Positions 61,006 through 64,000 of a stretch of DNA of 64,000 bases are shown here, piece by piece. Both the position numbers and the translations under genes were made by a program. The notes beneath the pieces were generated by a model. That model saw only the letters and a program-made list of their open reading frames with translations, did no database searches and was not told the DNA's origin. The stretch covers positions 1 through 64,000 of the forward strand of contig NZ_BCUA01000009.1 in the NCBI RefSeq assembly GCF_001591045.1, in the 5' to 3' direction. The first letter of the stretch is position 1, and each line of letters starts with the position of its first letter. The DNA comes from Sphingopyxis granuli NBRC 100800 (GTDB taxonomy: Bacteria > Pseudomonadota > Alphaproteobacteria > Sphingomonadales > Sphingomonadaceae).

Positions 61006-64000
61006 CTTCGATCCTTTCCTCTGACTTCGCCCGCTCTCCCCCATAACGCGCATAGAGGGTCGGAAGCACGAAAAGGGTGAGCAGGGTCGCCGAGATCAAC
61101 CCGCCGATCACCACCGTCGCCAGTGGCTTCTGGACTTCGGCGCCCGCGCCCGTCGCAAGCGCCATCGGCACGAAACCGAGGCTGGCGACGAGTGCGGTCA
61201 TCACGACCGGCCGCAGGCGTTGCAGCGCCCCCAGGCGCGCGGCTTCGGCGCGCGCGACGCCGCTGCGCATCAGATCCTGGATCGAGGACACCATCACGAG
61301 ACCATTGAGGACGGCGATCCCGGACAGCGCGATGAAACCGACGGCTGCCGAAATCGAGAAGTCCATCCCGCGCAGGAACAGCGCCAGCACGCCGCCGATC
61401 AGCGCCAGCGGAACCCCCGTGAACACGATCGCCGCGTCGCGCGGCGAACGAAGCGCGCCATAGAGCAGCAACAGGATCAGCACGAAGCACGCCGGAATGA
61501 CGAGTTGGAGCCGGTCACGCGCAGAGGCCAGATTCTCGAACTGACCACCCCATTCGAGATAGCTGCCGGCCGGCAGGCGAACATCCTTGGCAATCGCCGC
61601 TTTTGCATCGGCCACGACGTCCGAGATCGCGCGCCCGCGGACATTGGCCTGCACCACGACGCGGCGCTTGCCGTTTTCGCGGCTGATCTGGTTCGGCCCG
61701 TCGACGATAGTGATATCGGCGACGCTGGCGAGCGGGACGAAGGCGCCGCCAGCGACCGGAACCTGTATCTGTTCAAGCACCGACAAGTCCGAACGCTGCG
61801 TATCCGAGAGGCGCACGACGACCGGGAAGCGGCGGTCGCCCTCGAAGATCGTGCCGGCCTGACGTCCGCCGATCGTCGCGGTCACGACATCGTGCACGTC
61901 CTGCGCGGTGACGCCAAGCCGCGCCATCGCGTCGCGGTTGGCGCGGATGTCAAGCATCGAAAGACCCTCGGTTTCCTCGACGCGAACATCGGTGGCTCCT
62001 TCCGTGGTGCGCAGGATCGCGGCGATTTCCCGCGCGGTCGCATTCATTGCGTCGAAATCGTCGCCGAATATCTTGACCGCCACGTCGCCGCGCACCCCGG
62101 CGATGAGTTCGTTGAAGCGCATCTGGATCGGTTGCGTGATTTCGTAGGCATTGCCCGGAAACTTGTTCAGTTCCTTCTCCAGCCGCTCGACGAGATCGGC
62201 CTTGGCGAGGTTTGGGTCGGGCCATTCCTTCCGCGGTTTCAGGATGACGAAATTGTCGGTGGCGTTGGGCGGCATCGGATCGGACGCGAGGTCTGCGGTG
62301 CCGGTCTTCGAAAACACGATCGCGACCTCGGGCTGTTTCGACAGCATGCGCTCGATCGGCAGCTGCATCGCCTGGCTCTGCTCGACCGAGGTCGAGGGAA
62401 CGCGGAAGGCCTGGATCATCAGATCGCCTTCGTCGAGCTGCGGCAGGAACACCTGCCCGAGCGAGAGGAAAGCGATGATCGCGACAACGAACCCGCCGAT
62501 TCCGGCGCCGATGGTCAGCTTCGGCCTGGCCATCGCCCGGTCGAGGCCGGGTTCGTACCGCTGCTTGAGCCAGGTCATGATCCGCCCCTCCTTCTCCTCG
62601 ACCCGCTTCGAAAGCCAGATCGCGATCGCGGCGGGCACGAAGGTGAGCGAGAGGATGAAGGCGAAGCCGAGCGCGATGATGACGGTCAGCGCCATCGGGA
62701 TGAAGGTCTTGCCCTCGACCCCGCTCAGCGTCAGCAGCGGCACGTAGACGAGGATGATGATGGCCTGGCCATAGACCGATGGCCGCACCATCTCTCGCGC
62801 TGCCGCGGCAACGGTCGCCAGCCGCTCCTCGATCGTCAGGATGCGGCCGTGCCGGTGCTGGAGGTCGGCCATGCGCCGCAGCGCATTTTCGACGATGATC
62901 ACCGCACCGTCGACGATCAGGCCGAAGTCGAGCGCGCCGAGGCTCATCAGGTTCGCCGAAACGCCCGCCTGCAGCATGCCGAAGCTGGTCAGCAGCATCG
63001 TCACCGGAATGACGAGCGCGGCGATCAGCGCCGCCCGGAAATTGCCGAGCAGCAGGAACAGGACGACGATGACGAGCAGCGCGCCTTCGGTCAGGTTCTT
63101 GCCGACCGTCCAGATCGTCGCATTGACGAGCTTGGTGCGGTCGAGCACCGGCTCGACGATGACATCGGGTGGGAGCGAGGCGTTGATGCCCGCGAGCCGG
63201 TCGGCGACCGCCGTCGCGACCGTGCGGCTGTTCTCGCCGATCCGCATGATCGCGGTGCCGACGACGACCTCCGTGCCCGCTTCGGACGCCGAGCCCATCC
63301 GGACGGCCTGCCCGGTGCGGACGCTCGCAACCTGATCGAGCGTGATCGGAACCCCCGCCCGCGTCGCGACGACGGTGCGTGAAAGCTCGGCGGCGTCGCG
63401 GATGAGGGCATCGGAGCGGACCGCAAGCCCTTCGCCGTTGCGCTCGACCACGCCGCCGCCGACGGCGGTATTGTTGCGCTCGAGCGCTTCGGCGAGGTCG
63501 GCGAGACCGAGGCCGAGCGCGGCGAGCCGCTGCACGTCGGGGACGACCATATATTGCTTCGAATAACCGCCGATTGCATCGATCCCGGCAACCCCGGGAA
63601 CGGTGCGCAGAAGCGGGGTGACGATCCAGTCCTGCGCGGTGCGCAGATAGGTCGCCTTGTCGGCTTCGGTGACGAGCCGCTCGCCTTCGGGCGTCATGTA
63701 ACTGCCGTCGGGCTGAAGGCCGGGTTCGCCGGGTTTGTGAACGTCGTCCTTGCGATGCGCAAGCCGTACCGTCCACATATAGACCTCGCCGAGCCCGGTC
63801 GCGATCGGCCCCATTTCGGGGCGGACGCCGTCCGGCATCGTCTCGGCGGCTTCGTTCAACCGTTCGCCGACCTGTTGCCGCGCGAAATAGATATCGGTCC
63901 TGTCGGTAAAGACGGCCGTTACCTGCGCAAATCCGTTGCGGCTCAGCGAGCGGGTATATTCGAGGCCGGGAATCCCCGCGAGCGCGGTCTCGATCGGGAA
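60989..64000 (-). CDS. Heavy-metal efflux RND permease, CzcA/CusA type (5' end beyond window)
   Basis: Inner-membrane pump of a tripartite efflux system; 1003 residues are present and the frame is still open at the right edge (first codons read FPIETALAGIPGLEYTRS), so only about 40-60 N-terminal residues are missing. Family features in order: GFAQVTAVFTDRTDIYFARQ, the TM4 motif LDFGLIVDGAVIIVENALRRM with two Asp and one Glu specific for heavy-metal RNDs, FIPMALTVIIALGFAFILSL, and SRENGKRRVVVQANVRGR. The TM4 acidic residues suggest divalent ions (Zn, Co, Cd, Ni) rather than Cu/Ag. The membrane-fusion and outer-membrane partners should lie just beyond 64000. Confidence 0.95.
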   Translation of the reverse strand, partial: FPIETALAGIPGLEYTRSLSRNGFAQVTAVFTDRTDIYFARQQVGERLNEAAETMPDGVRPEMGPIATGLGEVYMWTVRLAHRKDDVHKPGEPGLQPDGSYMTPEGERLVTEADKATYLRTAQDWIVTPLLRTVPGVAGIDAIGGYSKQYMVVPDVQRLAALGLGLADLAEALERNNTAVGGGVVERNGEGLAVRSDALIRDAAELSRTVVATRAGVPITLDQVASVRTGQAVRMGSASEAGTEVVVGTAIMRIGENSRTVATAVADRLAGINASLPPDVIVEPVLDRTKLVNATIWTVGKNLTEGALLVIVVLFLLLGNFRAALIAALVIPVTMLLTSFGMLQAGVSANLMSLGALDFGLIVDGAVIIVENALRRMADLQHRHGRILTIEERLATVAAAAREMVRPSVYGQAIIILVYVPLLTLSGVEGKTFIPMALTVIIALGFAFILSLTFVPAAIAIWLSKRVEEKEGRIMTWLKQRYEPGLDRAMARPKLTIGAGIGGFVVAIIAFLSLGQVFLPQLDEGDLMIQAFRVPSTSVEQSQAMQLPIERMLSKQPEVAIVFSKTGTADLASDPMPPNATDNFVILKPRKEWPDPNLAKADLVERLEKELNKFPGNAYEITQPIQMRFNELIAGVRGDVAVKIFGDDFDAMNATAREIAAILRTTEGATDVRVEETEGLSMLDIRANRDAMARLGVTAQDVHDVVTATIGGRQAGTIFEGDRRFPVVVRLSDTQRSDLSVLEQIQVPVAGGAFVPLASVADITIVDGPNQISRENGKRRVVVQANVRGRAISDVVADAKAAIAKDVRLPAGSYLEWGGQFENLASARDRLQLVIPACFVLILLLLYGALRSPRDAAIVFTGVPLALIGGVLALFLRGMDFSISAAVGFIALSGIAVLNGLVMVSSIQDLMRSGVARAEAARLGALQRLRPVVMTALVASLGFVPMALATGAGAEVQKPLATVVIGGLISATLLTLFVLPTLYARYGGERAKSEERIEDGAFA

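Noticed and set aside
61220-63382. 720-residue open frame on the plus strand
   Set aside because: Antisense to the RND pump gene, whose motifs are unambiguous.

Overview
The window looks like chromosome from a high-G+C alphaproteobacterium, most likely a sphingomonad (Sphingopyxis-like). This is inferred from gene content: a glycine-riboswitch gcv operon with a split GcvP, PtsP of the nitrogen PTS, several TonB-dependent receptors, an NDUFA9-type oxidoreductase, and short palindromic repeats of the kind scattered through sphingomonad genomes. I ran no database search, so the genus is tentative. No rRNA, CRISPR array or intact transposon was seen.

Layout. 0.15-5 kb: tandem glycine riboswitch and gcvT-gcvH-gcvPA-gcvPB (glycine cleavage). 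5-16.2 kb: housekeeping genes (ABA4-like membrane protein, DUF938 methyltransferase, acyl-CoA ligase, bifunctional PBP, ybeY, CBS-domain protein, glycosyltransferase, rarA, serine hydrolase, GFA protein). 16.3-21.3 kb: a lower-G+C surface-glycan block with a GT-C-like membrane protein facing a GT2-GtrA-methyltransferase-GT4 operon. 21.4-32.6 kb: ptsP, a polyproline lipoprotein, a nitronate monooxygenase, a large inverted-repeat element, a YezD/DUF2292 protein with a TonB receptor, lysC, ubiG and a GST. 32.7-40.8 kb: gltB, a DUF2059 protein, gltD and uppP. 41-42.3 kb: an NAD(P)-binding oxidoreductase and tRNA-Leu(CAG).

42.2-43.5 kb is a decayed integrative element at the 3' end of tRNA-Leu. 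It has a 17-bp att-like direct repeat, a truncated tyrosine-integrase start fused to a cargo gene's antisense strand, and a low-G+C cargo membrane protein. 

43.6-56.1 kb is the best candidate for an undescribed system. Eleven genes are packed together: an exported TPR-CHAT protein with a visible His/Cys dyad, a divergent two-component system whose kinase gene overlaps the CHAT gene tail-to-tail, and a set of mostly unrecognised envelope proteins. Two lipoproteins (47178-48266 and 55143-56147) on opposite sides of the CHAT/kinase core share a Cys-containing domain. Two other genes (44649 and 54389) share a transmembrane anchor motif. This symmetry suggests one functional unit, an envelope sensing or proteolysis module of unknown purpose.

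56.3-64 kb: an iron-uptake operon (PepSY protein, small membrane protein, TonB siderophore receptor) behind a possible Fur site, then a heavy-metal efflux pair (CzcA/CusA RND pump running off the right edge, and a CDF transporter).
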